This document shows positions 1 through 8,899 of a DNA stretch of 64,000 nt, one piece after another (positions within the stretch are counted from its first letter, which is position 1; each line of letters opens with the position of its first letter). Below the pieces are notes generated by a model. That model did not search any database, had not been told where the DNA came from, and saw nothing but the letters and a program-made list of their open reading frames with translations. Origin of the DNA: a virus; the IMG/VR virus record IMGVR_UViG_3300009008_000034, positions 1 to 64,000 of that record; one strand, written 5' to 3'. A program made the position numbers and the translations under genes.

Positions 1-179
1 ATCTCTTTGCTGTTTTTAATCTGATGTGAACGTTCTGAAGATACCCATAGTACTGGTGTTTTTTTCCACCCCTTGTTGGTGGTTGTATGAACGTCCATCT
101 TTTGGTCTATCCAATCAAAAAAGGCAGCATCAATTACTTCTATTGTAGAAGGCTCGACTGGGAATTCTTTACGCGGCAT
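1..179 (-). CDS. Partial gene after the neck protein, conserved phage protein of unknown function
   Basis: The gene starts with ATG at 179 and stays open to the window edge, so only the first 59 residues are visible; it begins MPRKEFPVEPSTIEVIDAAF and contains GWKKTPVLWVSSERSHQ. Its start overlaps the end of the upstream gene by 11 bases (ATGCCGCGTAA), which points to translational coupling. The position directly after the gp13-like and connector genes suggests a neck or tail-completion protein, but I do not recognise a domain. The visible part is soluble, with no signal peptide. The coding call is firm because of the overlap and clean reading frame; the function is open. Confidence 0.75.
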   Translation of the reverse strand, partial: MPRKEFPVEPSTIEVIDAAFFDWIDQKMDVHTTTNKGWKKTPVLWVSSERSHQIKNSKE

Positions 180-663
180 TAAACGTGCCCTCTCTGGCCT
201 TAATACACTTAGCCTCTATTTCTATTTTGTGTTCAACTTGGCCAAACATTTCTTTTGGCTCATTTAGGGTAACAATTTCATAGTAATCGGTGCCGTATAA
301 AACAAAATCACCTTCACGCACAAACATCTCTTGATCTTCTGTCAATCTTCTTTTGTGAAAATGTATTATAATCGATGGCCTTTTATCAATTCCAAAATTG
401 GTAGTTGTGGTCTCAATCCCCTCCCACACAATCAACGCATATACTCTCACTGGCGATAAAAATGTCTTTTTCATTGCCTCTCCGTATACCGGATGGAATT
501 CGGTGTGTTCCAAGCTGATCGGATAATAAACAATTTGCTGGCCGATGACGCGCTCAATTAACTCATCGTTAACTTGCTTAACTAAATCCCTCTCTTTTTT
601 CCCCAAAAACATTGGGGGAGGAGGGGCGGTGGGCTGTGACCACTTATTATTTTCTTGCGACAC
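169..663 (-). CDS. Head-tail connector / neck protein (gp14 position)
   Basis: A 164-residue protein with a GTG start at 663, preceded by GAGGG about nine bases upstream. The N-terminus is proline-rich (TAPPPPMF). The rest is beta-rich, with the recognisable stretches VYGEAMKKTF, HFHKRRLTEDQ and REGDFVLYGTDYYEI, a pattern I associate with small neck or head-closure proteins of marine T4-like phages. It follows the gp13-like gene and precedes the partial gene at 179, matching the 23-13-14 order of T4. It is shorter than T4 gp14 (256 residues), so it may be an analogue rather than a homologue. Gene call sure; role inferred mostly from position. Confidence 0.7.
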   Translation of the reverse strand: MSQENNKWSQPTAPPPPMFLGKKERDLVKQVNDELIERVIGQQIVYYPISLEHTEFHPVYGEAMKKTFLSPVRVYALIVWEGIETTTTNFGIDKRPSIIIHFHKRRLTEDQEMFVREGDFVLYGTDYYEIVTLNEPKEMFGQVEHKIEIEAKCIKAREGTFNAA

Positions 664-678
664 TTGCTTTTACCCTCG

Positions 679-1944
679 TCAGCCAACTATAATAGGAATA
701 GGCGACATTGTTTGTATCTTGCCGACCTGCTCCACGATAGCTGCATCATTTTCCATTAATTTATTATAGGTTAACTCATCAAGAATTGTTTTAAGTTCTT
801 CTCGTAATTTTTCTTGTTCTTGCTGGCCCTGCGTAATCAAATCTCCACCGTTTAGTTGTACTGAATCGCCCGGAATAGGTATGCTAGCAAATTTACTTCT
901 TGCATATCCCAGCATTTCCTTGCACACCGAAAGGGCAAACCTACGAATCCACTGCTTTCCAATTGAATTGATGTTGCCGTACGGCAAGTTTTCAAACGGC
1001 AAGGTATTCATATTGTTGATCCCTTCAATACCAGAAATTTTATCCGGTGCAGATTCTTCCCATGGCTCTGAATCATATACATAAAATTCAATAAAGTACT
1101 TGTCTGGACTTTCATTAACTGGTGACGGATATAGCCTTATTTTATTGTTTTTAATCTCGTACGAGTAGTGTGAATTTCTTGTATAAATTGCATCCTCAAA
1201 AGCCATGGCTTGTAGTTTATTTTGCCATGCCGGAATGATCTCAAATTGAGAATCGTCAGCAAATTGACCATAACTAGCTAGATTTCCAACAGTATTTAGG
1301 CCGCCATAATATCCATAAAATCTCCACATCGCATGCGGTGTTTTAAAATAAACTTTTGTAACATAAATTCTTTTATTTCCCACCTTACCATAAAAATCAT
1401 TGGTTGAAGTGTTCGCACTAGAAGAGACGATCTGTTGTAGGTCATAATCTTGTTTGCTGGCCACCACATCAAAAGATGCCGAATATATATTTCTTTCACC
1501 GCCGAGGCCTGCTTGAGTGGCCGCGTCTGCTCCCACTCTTTTAGCATATTGAAAATCAAACCTAGGATACTTGAGTGCAATATCAGAGCCTGAAAGTGAT
1601 TCCCCCGATTTAATTTGGCCATCGTGATCAAAAGAGCCGGTTGAAGAACCAAGCATGTTTGATAGAACATTTTTTGACTGATGCAGATTGAGAATATATG
1701 AATATTCCAATACTGCGTCTTCATATGCTGAATATACTTGATTTTCTGTAATTTCTATGTTTAACGTGTCTCCGCCGAGTTTTTGGTAAACATATGCCAC
1801 TTGGTCTGCGGCGCCGGATAAGAAATCTGTTGAACCGGCATATATCCCAAGCGGCAATGCGGCTTCAACACTGCCGACAGTTCCCGTTTCTGGTAGGACA
1901 ATTGCGCTGGTTTCACTACTGGGTGTTAAAGTTGGAGTGGCCAC
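679..1944 (-). CDS. gp13: Neck protein, gp13-like head completion protein
   Basis: Probably closes the filled head and joins it to the tail. The C-terminal third carries the family-like segment GKQWIRRFALSVCKEMLGYA followed by RSKFASIPIPGDSVQLNGGD and a glutamine/glutamate-rich helix, as in gp13-type proteins. I place the start at the GTG at 1944 (VATPTLTP), which has AGGAG seven bases upstream, giving 421 residues. An in-frame ATG at 1995 would add 17 residues, but it lies inside the 3' arm of the hairpin that follows the gp23 gene and has no good ribosome site. T4 gp13 is 309 residues, so this version is long, with extra serine/glycine-rich N-terminal sequence. It lies directly downstream of the major capsid gene. 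Confidence 0.78.
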   Translation of the reverse strand: MATPTLTPSSETSAIVLPETGTVGSVEAALPLGIYAGSTDFLSGAADQVAYVYQKLGGDTLNIEITENQVYSAYEDAVLEYSYILNLHQSKNVLSNMLGSSTGSFDHDGQIKSGESLSGSDIALKYPRFDFQYAKRVGADAATQAGLGGERNIYSASFDVVASKQDYDLQQIVSSSANTSTNDFYGKVGNKRIYVTKVYFKTPHAMWRFYGYYGGLNTVGNLASYGQFADDSQFEIIPAWQNKLQAMAFEDAIYTRNSHYSYEIKNNKIRLYPSPVNESPDKYFIEFYVYDSEPWEESAPDKISGIEGINNMNTLPFENLPYGNINSIGKQWIRRFALSVCKEMLGYARSKFASIPIPGDSVQLNGGDLITQGQQEQEKLREELKTILDELTYNKLMENDAAIVEQVGKIQTMSPIPIIVG

Positions 1945-1981
1945 TGATTTTCTCCTCTTATTATAAGTAGTAAAAGGGCTA

Positions 1982-2016
1982 AGTAAAAGCCCCATGTTGA
2001 AGATTCAACATGGGGC
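1982..2016 (-). terminator. Rho-independent terminator after the major capsid gene
   Basis: Positions 1989-2000 and 2005-2016 form a perfect 12-bp stem (GCCCCATGTTGA and its complement) with a 4-base loop. On the minus strand it is followed by TTTTACTT. It lies 32 bases after the gp23 stop codon and before the GTG start of the gp13-like gene, so it would cap the abundant capsid mRNA and let only part of transcription continue into the neck genes. The stem is certain; the termination role is inferred from stem strength, T-run and position. Confidence 0.82.
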
Positions 2017-2048
2017 CCTTTTAAGAAACTAATTGTTATTGTTTGTGA

Positions 2049-3764
2049 TTAGCCAAGCATATCTTCGACAATAACCAGACCATACATATCAGGTCGTACC
2101 ATCTTCTTCGCATAGCGGGTCATGACCCCCTTGCGCGGTACGAAGTCTTCCGTACCAAAGATAGTCGGCGTAACTTGTAGTGGCACATACGGAGCGTATA
2201 CGTAGCCGCTTTCTAAGAAGCTTCCACCCTTACGTCCAACGAGCACAACATTTCTTAAGAAATATGGGTCAACCCATACATCCCATTTCTTGCTGATGCT
2301 ACCCGCTTTAACTGCGCCTACGGTGCCTCTGTCTCCATCGGCCGTAATGTTGGCGCGGAATCCACTAGTGAACTCAAGAAGATTAGCAACCTCTGGTCCT
2401 ACAACCAAGAAGTTAGCTCCGCCTCTTAAGGTCTTGCGGTGAATTTGTGCCGAAACATCATTGATTGTTTCAACAAGCGTCTCATACCACTCTGAAACTG
2501 TACCGGTGAAATCGGGGAACAGGCTCTGGTTTGCTGCTGCGCCAGACTCTTTCTCAACAAATTTACCGGGCTTACGTGACCAGTAATAAGTCTTTGCAGT
2601 GGCACCCTTAACGAGATCCTCTAGGATTTCACGATCAATTTCCAAAGCAATGTGCTCTGAAAGTACGCTAGTAAGCTCAACCTCGGCATCCAAATTGTGA
2701 TAGGCATTTAAGTCCTGACCAAGTTCCGGAGTCCACTTTGCTTTGAGCTTCTTGGTGATTGCAGTGACGGACACTGAATCAACGTTGATGTTAATCTCGG
2801 GAATATCAGCATTATTCTCAAGACCCCATGCACTTTGACCAACAACAGCACCAAGTGCATTATTGGCGCCGGCCGCGGGTGTTCCACCAAGATCATCAGT
2901 TTGAGCATATGTAACGGTGTGTGCACCGGTCAAGTCAAACTTAAGATCATCGACACTTTCAGAACCAGTTGCTTGGAACACGACCAAAAGATCGGGGTTT
3001 TGACCAGTAGTAGAACCACTAACTTGAGTCAAACGACGAATCTGGCGACCTTGCGAATCTTGTGGTTTCGCTGCAGCGGTATTAACATCGCATTTAACTG
3101 TTACGAGGTTTTTAAGACTAAGCTGATCAAGAGCAGTAGCTGCTGCAGTGATCTTACCAATCCAGACAATGCTGCCGGAAAGATCCGGATCGTGACGACA
3201 GATGCGGTTGATATCTTCATTCGAAGCTCCAACCGTACCACTCTGGAATCCTGCGACGGTTACCGAGGAAGCAGAGCCTGTTGGTGAAGAATAACCATTG
3301 TTCAACGCATAGAATGCTGTCTCTGCATTCCCATCGGACAAATCAACACCGCCCGTCACTTTTTGACCCAAGACGCCACCGCCGTAAACCGAGTCGCCTT
3401 CTGTTGCGCCTAGGCGCGTGTGACTATATTTAAAGTCCATGAAGAAAATCAGGCCCGAAGGCAAGCTCATGGGCTGTACGCTAACAAGATCGTTAGCGAT
3501 AAGACCGCCGAATACACGGCGAACAATAGGGAACGCCACTGCGGCAAAGCCCTCGACATCACCGCCGGCCATGGTCGACGCGTGTGACTCACGAAGAAGT
3601 TCTTTTGCTTGATTCTCAAGAAGAACCGCCAGAGTCTCTTTGGAGCGCGCAGAGTTTATACCCTCTAGGAGCCCAGTTTTTTCCCATTTGGATAGAAGGG
3701 CGTGGCCCTCCTTAGCGAGATCGCGATTAACGATCCCTTCTGTTAATTTTTGCAAGACTGACAT
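2049..3764 (-). CDS. gp23: Major capsid protein, gp23-like
   Basis: The main building block of the head shell, 571 residues against 521 in T4. The N-terminal 80 residues look like the scaffold-facing propeptide: helical, with LLENQAKELLRE, then FAAVAFPIVRRVFGG, where the mature HK97-fold begins in gp23 proteins. Further on come FKYSHTRLGATEGD, a LEIDREILEDLVKG helix and a C-terminal RYAKKMVRPDMYGLVIV segment typical of gp23. LRE at residues 57-59 fits the (I/L)xE cleavage rule of T4-type prohead proteases, giving a candidate mature end at serine 60. The start at 3764 has GGGAGG about eight bases upstream. It follows the acidic scaffold gene and is followed by a strong terminator, consistent with very high expression. 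Confidence 0.95.
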   Translation of the reverse strand: MSVLQKLTEGIVNRDLAKEGHALLSKWEKTGLLEGINSARSKETLAVLLENQAKELLRESHASTMAGGDVEGFAAVAFPIVRRVFGGLIANDLVSVQPMSLPSGLIFFMDFKYSHTRLGATEGDSVYGGGVLGQKVTGGVDLSDGNAETAFYALNNGYSSPTGSASSVTVAGFQSGTVGASNEDINRICRHDPDLSGSIVWIGKITAAATALDQLSLKNLVTVKCDVNTAAAKPQDSQGRQIRRLTQVSGSTTGQNPDLLVVFQATGSESVDDLKFDLTGAHTVTYAQTDDLGGTPAAGANNALGAVVGQSAWGLENNADIPEININVDSVSVTAITKKLKAKWTPELGQDLNAYHNLDAEVELTSVLSEHIALEIDREILEDLVKGATAKTYYWSRKPGKFVEKESGAAANQSLFPDFTGTVSEWYETLVETINDVSAQIHRKTLRGGANFLVVGPEVANLLEFTSGFRANITADGDRGTVGAVKAGSISKKWDVWVDPYFLRNVVLVGRKGGSFLESGYVYAPYVPLQVTPTIFGTEDFVPRKGVMTRYAKKMVRPDMYGLVIVEDMLG

Positions 3765-3795
3765 TTATTTTTCCTCCCTTTATAATTTGTTTTGA

Positions 3796-4902
3796 TTAAG
3801 AATTTTTATTTAATCCTGCTAGTTTTTGCATCCTTTCTATTGCGGGATCGATCCTTTTAACTTCTTTGCGAGGCAAAAATGTTGTAGAACGCTTTGATAC
3901 TACTTCGTTCAGTGATTTTGGTGTGCTATTATTTGAAACACTACCCACTGCACTTTGAAGGGTCTCAAAAATTGTTTTTGATTCCTCAATAGATTGAGCT
4001 TTTGAAATAGCTTCGACAATTTTATTTTTTTGTCGCTCATTCAGGGAGTCGCTAAGTAAAATTTTATTTGTATATAATAGTTTAGCATTTGAAAGGTTAA
4101 CTTCACCAAGTTTCTCTTTCATCTGAAAAACTACACTTTTTAGGTGTTCGTTGTTTTCTTTTAGTTCGCTGGTTTCATCCTCGGATACTAGTTGGCCGGT
4201 GTTAACATCTTTAACTCTTCGGCCGGGCTCTTTTGCTGTCGCAGTGTCGGATGTTTTTGTGCGCTCTTCAATATCAGCCTGTTCCTCTTCCAGCGGCTTA
4301 AGTCTATCGTCTGGTGTGTCGCCGGGGTTTCGATCAGGAGAGTTTTTCTTTGTTTTCTCCTCCAGTGATTGATCCTCTTCTTCCTCTAGTTCCTGTGTTT
4401 CTTCCTCTAGAGGCGAATCTTCATCCTCATCTAGCATTATTTCAGACAATTCCTTTATATCTTCTTCAGACAACCCAAAATCTTCATCTCCTTCAATAAT
4501 GTTCATCAGCACTGATTCCTGAAGTTCGAGTTCTTCATCTTCAAGCTCGTCGGCAAATTCTTCTCTGTCTTCTAATTCTCCCGAATCCAATTCGGCCGAA
4601 TCAATCTGGCGCGCTAGCTCATCAAAATCAATCTCAACCTCCTCTTCTTCATCAGGACAAGGACACAGCTCTTCTCCATCGGTGGCAGCAGAAGGCACCT
4701 GATCAGCAAAGTCGCTCTCCTCGTCGGCCGCTGGATCTTCCAGTGGCTCCTCTTCAAATTCGTCCTGTTCCAATAAATTATTAACCGCTTCTTTGATGTC
4801 TTTTGAGTATTTTTCAATTAAAGCTGTTTCTGCATTTTTAATTGCTGCTTCTTTTAAAGCTTCCGCATCAATGATGGCTTGATCGAGCATGCTAGCTGAC
4901 AT
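3796..4902 (-). CDS. gp22: Acidic prohead scaffold / core protein (gp22 position)
   Basis: A 368-residue, extremely glutamate/aspartate-rich protein with almost no hydrophobic core in its first 200 residues, for example EEDQSLEEKTKKNSPDRNPG. A helical region follows (about 240-310, KENNEHLKSVVFQMKEKLGE), ending in PAIERMQKLAGLNKNS. Acidic, helical scaffolds just upstream of gp23 are the rule in T4-like phages (gp22, 269 residues), where they form the prohead core and are degraded by gp21. Assignment rests on composition and on being the gene immediately before the capsid gene. The ATG at 4902 is preceded by AAAGGAGA. Unlike T4, the protease gene is not adjacent but about 6.5 kb upstream. Confidence 0.8.
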   Translation of the reverse strand: MSASMLDQAIIDAEALKEAAIKNAETALIEKYSKDIKEAVNNLLEQDEFEEEPLEDPAADEESDFADQVPSAATDGEELCPCPDEEEEVEIDFDELARQIDSAELDSGELEDREEFADELEDEELELQESVLMNIIEGDEDFGLSEEDIKELSEIMLDEDEDSPLEEETQELEEEEDQSLEEKTKKNSPDRNPGDTPDDRLKPLEEEQADIEERTKTSDTATAKEPGRRVKDVNTGQLVSEDETSELKENNEHLKSVVFQMKEKLGEVNLSNAKLLYTNKILLSDSLNERQKNKIVEAISKAQSIEESKTIFETLQSAVGSVSNNSTPKSLNEVVSKRSTTFLPRKEVKRIDPAIERMQKLAGLNKNS

Positions 4903-4937
4903 ATGTCTTCTCCTTTAGTTTACGCGTATACAGACAA

Positions 4938-4950
4938 AAATAAATAGTAT
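4938..4950 (-). promoter_or_regulatory. Recurrent ATACTATTTAT motif upstream of the scaffold gene
   Basis: The minus strand reads ATACTATTTATTT here, about 40 bases before the scaffold start codon. The same 11 bases recur exactly upstream of the gene at 28126, and a close copy lies upstream of the gene at 6048. Read on the plus strand, the core is ATAAATA, resembling the T4 late promoter TATAAATA but pointing away from the genes. A phage-specific promoter or regulatory site is possible; direction and function are unproven. Confidence 0.25.
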
Positions 4951-4971
4951 CGTATTTCATTAAATTCCTTT

Positions 4972-5511
4972 TTAATCCATTCCATAGTAGTCAATGACCA
5001 CTGTCAAGGTGCCCGAAGTCGAATTTGTTGTGCCATTGCCGGTACCAGCATTGCAAATATAGACATATTGATCTGCGGTGCCGTTTCTAACAGTGTCCCT
5101 GCAGATCCACACCTCTTTGGGATCGTTTTTCAGATCAATATCGGATGCGCTAGCGCTATCTGTAGCGTCGGTGTTTGATACGCCGGCTCCAAGTAGTTCT
5201 GTCCCGGAAGCGATCTCTGCATCGGGCGCCGTGCCAGTGGTAGCGGACATCTGAATATTAACACTGTGTGTTGAAAGGTTGCTGGCTGTTTTCACAATGG
5301 CTGCCACGCTGGTTATAATCGCATTTGCTGGAATTTTCATCGACGCAGGCAATTCAACGACTACGTGGTCATCTTCGTTGTGGGCAAATCTGATATCTTG
5401 ATCTATGGAAATTGTATGTCTTCCCAGACCAACAGACAAAATGTTAGTTGATATACTACTTTTGTCTAATTCGTCTTCTTCGTCATGAAATTTCTTATTT
5501 GGTCCTGACAT
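4972..5511 (-). CDS. Structural protein, unknown, possible head decoration protein
   Basis: 179 residues with a charged N-terminus (MSGPNKKFHDEEDELDKSSI) followed by a beta-rich, serine/threonine/asparagine-rich body such as ASMKIPANAIITSVAAIVKT and GTLTVVIDYYGMD at the C-terminus. No signal peptide or membrane segment. It sits between another small beta-rich protein and the scaffold/capsid genes, so a virion surface or decoration role is plausible. I do not recognise the family. The ATG at 5511 is well placed after the upstream gene, 12 bases away, with AGGAGA in the gap. Confidence 0.7.
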   Translation of the reverse strand: MSGPNKKFHDEEDELDKSSISTNILSVGLGRHTISIDQDIRFAHNEDDHVVVELPASMKIPANAIITSVAAIVKTASNLSTHSVNIQMSATTGTAPDAEIASGTELLGAGVSNTDATDSASASDIDLKNDPKEVWICRDTVRNGTADQYVYICNAGTGNGTTNSTSGTLTVVIDYYGMD

Positions 5512-5523
5512 TAATGTTTTCTC

Positions 5524-6048
5524 CTATGTTTCATCCGTTATACCGGATCCAGTCATTGTAAACATTTCGTCCGAATCAACACTGGTCAGCTCTGCAAACA
5601 AAAGAAACGAGCCAGATACACCAGTTGCCTGTGCTGAAGTTGGGCTATCGTTGAATCCCAAACATGTAATATTCACAGTGCTGCATTTTACATCAAATGT
5701 AAAAGAGTCGTTAGGATCCGCCAACTCAACATAGTGATTGTTTTTAATTTGTGGAATATTTACCCCATTCCACTTTGTTGACCAATGGTAAACTCCATAA
5801 TAATTATCCGCCAATGTTTCAGCAGATGGTGGTGGGCCAAAATGTACCACTAGTGAACCGGTGTTAACTGTGCTGTGCATTCCGTTTTCTGCAACATTGT
5901 TAACAATTGTGATCGACTTTGCAACGGTTGGAAATTGCACAGTTACTGAGCCTGATGGTTGAAGGGATGAACCAGTTATCCACGCGTGGCCAGCTGTGGT
6001 AAAGGCCGGCTGATATCCTAGGCCCGAGCGGTATCGATGTGTTGGCAT
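5524..6048 (-). CDS. Structural protein, unknown, beta-rich
   Basis: 174 residues, starting MPTHRYRSGLGYQPAF, with repeated short beta-strand stretches (PSGSVTVQFPTVAKSITIVN, VSGSFLLFAELTS). It resembles small head or fibre accessory proteins and contains two cysteines in CSTVNITCLG. It is the first gene after the terminator at 6105-6140, which suggests that a new transcript including it, the next small protein, scaffold and capsid may begin in the 56 bases between. An AAGGAGAAAGAA ribosome site precedes the ATG. Function not recognised. Confidence 0.68.
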   Translation of the reverse strand: MPTHRYRSGLGYQPAFTTAGHAWITGSSLQPSGSVTVQFPTVAKSITIVNNVAENGMHSTVNTGSLVVHFGPPPSAETLADNYYGVYHWSTKWNGVNIPQIKNNHYVELADPNDSFTFDVKCSTVNITCLGFNDSPTSAQATGVSGSFLLFAELTSVDSDEMFTMTGSGITDET

Positions 6049-6088
6049 TTCTTTCTCCTTGTTAAAAAGTCATGGGATTTAAAGCTAA

Positions 6089-6100
6089 TAATAAATAGTT
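6089..6100 (-). promoter_or_regulatory. Copy of the CTATTTAT motif between terminator and structural gene
   Basis: The minus strand reads AACTATTTATTA, about 40 bases before the ATG at 6048 and just downstream of the terminator at 6105-6140. A promoter would be expected exactly here to restart transcription for the head genes. No host-type -35/-10 pair is visible. This supports, but does not prove, that the motif is a phage promoter element. Confidence 0.28.
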
Positions 6101-6104
6101 CTCT

Positions 6105-6140
6105 AAAAAAGAAAAAGCCCACCTGTCGAAACAGGTGGGC
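6105..6140 (-). terminator. Strong rho-independent terminator after the 857-residue fibre gene
   Basis: Positions 6117-6126 and 6131-6140 form a perfect 10-bp stem GCCCACCTGT/ACAGGTGGGC. On the minus strand the loop is TTCG, the extra-stable UUCG tetraloop in RNA, and the stem is followed by TTTTTC then TTTTTT. It starts 28 bases after the stop codon of the fibre gene. This is a textbook intrinsic terminator on the coding strand. Confidence 0.93.
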
Positions 6141-6167
6141 CAATTAACAAAAGTTAATTAATTATTT

Positions 6168-8741
6168 TTATTTTTTAAGGTTAGCGATGGCAGCTTTAAG
6201 TTCACTAATCTCATACTGCTGGGCCTTTACAGACTCAACGAGAATAGTGGTTAGCTTCGCATAGTCAATACCAAGACCACCTTCAACGGTTCCACCGTAT
6301 ACAACCTCTGGAACTACTTCTTTAACCTCTTGGGCTATGAAACCAATATCTTTGGCTCCATCACTCTTCCAATCGTAAGAAACTCCACGCAAGCTCATGA
6401 GTTTATCCATTGGATTAACAAGAGTCTTGACGTTCTCTTTAAGAGTTTCATCAGAATAAGTAACGAAAGAGTGTGCTTTCGCGGTACCATAAGAAGAATT
6501 GTTCGGAAGAACGAGACCGTTCGTGCCGTCCCAGAAAGTAGCTATAGCTCTTTCCGTTCCAGCCACCAAACAACTAACTACAACCTTTCCGTCTTCTTCG
6601 GTGTTTGTAACATCCAAAGAATAACCTGCAATGTTTGCATACTCGGTTGAGTTTCCACCAGAATCATCACCGGCGAACTCAATCATACCCAAACCGTCAT
6701 TGTCAGCAGGGCTGGCAGAATCATGGTTGAATTTGAGTATCGCGGCTTCGGTGTCAGCATTGGAGTTTTTAATCTCGACCACTGGTTTTTCACTAGTCGA
6801 AGAATCAATAACAAGACTGGGTGTTGTCATTAAAACTGCAGTAGCTGCATTTACATCTAATGTCGGAGCAGTAAGGTCGATCTCCGTTGGAGCGGCCACT
6901 GCGGTAACACCAGAACCAGCACTACCAATGTATTGATCATCGTTGTCATCATCTTCGAAGAACAATTTGTTTGTGCTGTTTAATAAAAGACCTTCATTGT
7001 GCTTGTGTGTCAAGCTAACATCGGAATCTGCACCAAATCCAAGTTTGGCGTCATCAGAATCCAACTCAAGGTCATCACCGACATAAAGGTCGGCAGCAAC
7101 ACTTGCACCACCTGCAACAGTTAGCGCACCAGAAGTTGTGCTAGAAGCTGCAGTAGTTGCTATAATTGCAACTTGTTGACTTGCGTCAACGGTGATTGCG
7201 GCTGTTGTGCCATGAGTGGCGCCAACACCAATCTCAAGCTTGTCAGCACTGTCATCTAGACCCATGCGGAAATCTTGTGCATTACCGTCAAAGACCAAGA
7301 AAGTATCCTCCGCACCAGCATCACCGATAGTGAGTTTGGGCGTGGTTCCTTTGATAACAACACCGGCTGAACCAACTTCCATGTCAATTTGGCCATCTGC
7401 TTCAAGTTTCAAAACACCGTCCGAAGACTGTGCGATGAAGGTATCGGCATCACCGAATTGCAACTCTCTGCTGCTGTTAAGCAGAATACCGTCATTGTGA
7501 ACGTGAGTCAGCGTAACGTCGCCGTCATCACCCAAGGAAATGACACAGCTGTCAGAGTCCATGAGAAGATCGTCACCAACTTTAATGTCACCATCAGACG
7601 AATAGATCACTGCTTTGCTGTTAACAACAGTACCGGCCGAACATCCGTCCACCAAGTTTAACTCTTCTGGAGTAGAAGTAACTGAAGTGGTGCTTGCCGC
7701 GGCAAGAACTGGTATGTAATACGTACCGGCTGCCATGGCAGGCAAGTTTAATGTCGCATCTGCAGTTGGATCAATGATACCTAAAGTGGTTTCGTGAGAG
7801 TTGGCCGAAGACCCTTCAAACACGAAAGCATTTGTTACATCGATATAAGTTTGATTAACAGACGTTGTGGTACCATTAACAGTCAAGTCTCCTGTAACCG
7901 TCAAGTTGTCGTTAACTGTCGTCTCGGAGGTCGTGTGACCAATCGAAACTGCAATACCGGAAGTTTCGGTTGCAATCTTTAATGCACCAACGGCGTTGGT
8001 GATATACGAATTTGTACCATCATGGTAAAGTTGTAAATCGTCGCCAGTACCTAATTTGATATTAGCGCTATCCGGCATGTCTACGTGAGTAGCAGGTGAA
8101 AGCACACCCGCAACGTCAACAGTGCTGGAAAAGTCTGCAGTACCATTGAAATCAAGTGCCGTAGCGGTGAAATCAATTTCATCCGTTGCACCAAGTGCCA
8201 AAATAGCATTGCTTGATCCGTGGATAAACTGTGACGCGTCGTTGAATTCAATCTTTTTGGTACCAGCCATCAATAAAGAATCTGCTGATCCATCAATTCT
8301 GAAGATCTCTGTTCCGCCTGCATCTTCGAAGACGGCATCTCCAGCCGTAGTGGCCAAGTCAATTTTAAGACCTGTTGTTCCACCATCTTTGAAAGTGAAA
8401 TCTCCGCCGTCTGCGTCAAGATTTATGTTACTTGCCACATCGAGCGTCAAGTCACCGGCGCCGACTGTCATCGAGCACGCGGCGACTGAATTAAATTCTG
8501 AAGCCACCAGAGCAGATGCAGATAACGCCGAAGCGCTCACGTGCAAAGTTGTCACTGGTGTGGAGTGGTTACCCTCTGGACCGATGAACAAAGTCCTTCG
8601 ATCCGCTTCGTTGCCGGCTCCGGAAGAGCCGCGAGAACCCGATATGTACATCGCACCCAGATTTGAACTAATCGTACCGCTGGTCGACAATTCAAGATCC
8701 AGATATGAACCATATGCGGTTGCTGAAATATTACTAGCCAT
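6168..8741 (-). CDS. Tail fibre / appendage protein with C-terminal peptidase S74 chaperone domain
   Basis: 857 residues. Residues from about 750 form an S74 intramolecular chaperone: SFVTYSDETLKENV, then GVSYDWKSDGAKDIGFIAQE, and IDYAKLTTILVESVKAQQ leading into a terminal coiled coil. The S74 dyad is visible as Ser763 and Lys768. In this family the domain trimerises the fibre and then cuts itself off. The body is a repetitive beta-structure, with copies of a unit around HxHNxGxLLNS at about residues 410 and 575, and GNxTVTGDLTVNG-type stretches, as in phage fibres. It shares the C-terminal domain with the next upstream gene. A 158-base gap precedes it and a strong terminator follows. The receptor is unknown. 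Confidence 0.88.
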   Translation of the reverse strand: MASNISATAYGSYLDLELSTSGTISSNLGAMYISGSRGSSGAGNEADRRTLFIGPEGNHSTPVTTLHVSASALSASALVASEFNSVAACSMTVGAGDLTLDVASNINLDADGGDFTFKDGGTTGLKIDLATTAGDAVFEDAGGTEIFRIDGSADSLLMAGTKKIEFNDASQFIHGSSNAILALGATDEIDFTATALDFNGTADFSSTVDVAGVLSPATHVDMPDSANIKLGTGDDLQLYHDGTNSYITNAVGALKIATETSGIAVSIGHTTSETTVNDNLTVTGDLTVNGTTTSVNQTYIDVTNAFVFEGSSANSHETTLGIIDPTADATLNLPAMAAGTYYIPVLAAASTTSVTSTPEELNLVDGCSAGTVVNSKAVIYSSDGDIKVGDDLLMDSDSCVISLGDDGDVTLTHVHNDGILLNSSRELQFGDADTFIAQSSDGVLKLEADGQIDMEVGSAGVVIKGTTPKLTIGDAGAEDTFLVFDGNAQDFRMGLDDSADKLEIGVGATHGTTAAITVDASQQVAIIATTAASSTTSGALTVAGGASVAADLYVGDDLELDSDDAKLGFGADSDVSLTHKHNEGLLLNSTNKLFFEDDDNDDQYIGSAGSGVTAVAAPTEIDLTAPTLDVNAATAVLMTTPSLVIDSSTSEKPVVEIKNSNADTEAAILKFNHDSASPADNDGLGMIEFAGDDSGGNSTEYANIAGYSLDVTNTEEDGKVVVSCLVAGTERAIATFWDGTNGLVLPNNSSYGTAKAHSFVTYSDETLKENVKTLVNPMDKLMSLRGVSYDWKSDGAKDIGFIAQEVKEVVPEVVYGGTVEGGLGIDYAKLTTILVESVKAQQYEISELKAAIANLKK

Positions 8742-8899
8742 TATATTTTCCCCCCTTTGGAAATATGTTTAATGTAAACACCTCCAGTATATTTAAAACA
8801 CACCGGTGGCGTTGTATCTTAAATAGGGCCCGCATGCAGCGTTTAGAAGTGAAAAAAAATATTATTTTTAAAAGATGTGTAATGTGAAAAAGATGCGAA

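Noticed and set aside
1296-1724. 142-codon minus-strand frame within the gp13-like gene
   Set aside because: It is a shifted-frame shadow of the neck gene with no family features or ribosome site.
3400-3764. Missing vertex protein gp24 as a second capsid gene
   Set aside because: Only one gp23-type gene is present in the window; no second capsid-fold protein was seen, and absence here does not show absence from the genome.
8122-8772. Long plus-strand reading frame (216 codons) opposite the S74 fibre gene, and many similar plus-strand frames across the window
   Set aside because: They lie antisense to clear minus-strand genes, lack ribosome sites and have compositions explained by the repetitive or biased codons of the real genes.
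8852-8870. AT-only hairpin (AAAAATAATATTTTT) as a terminator after the 388-residue fibre gene
   Set aside because: The stem has no GC pairs and the loop is too short for a stable fold; chance in AT-rich DNA is the better explanation.
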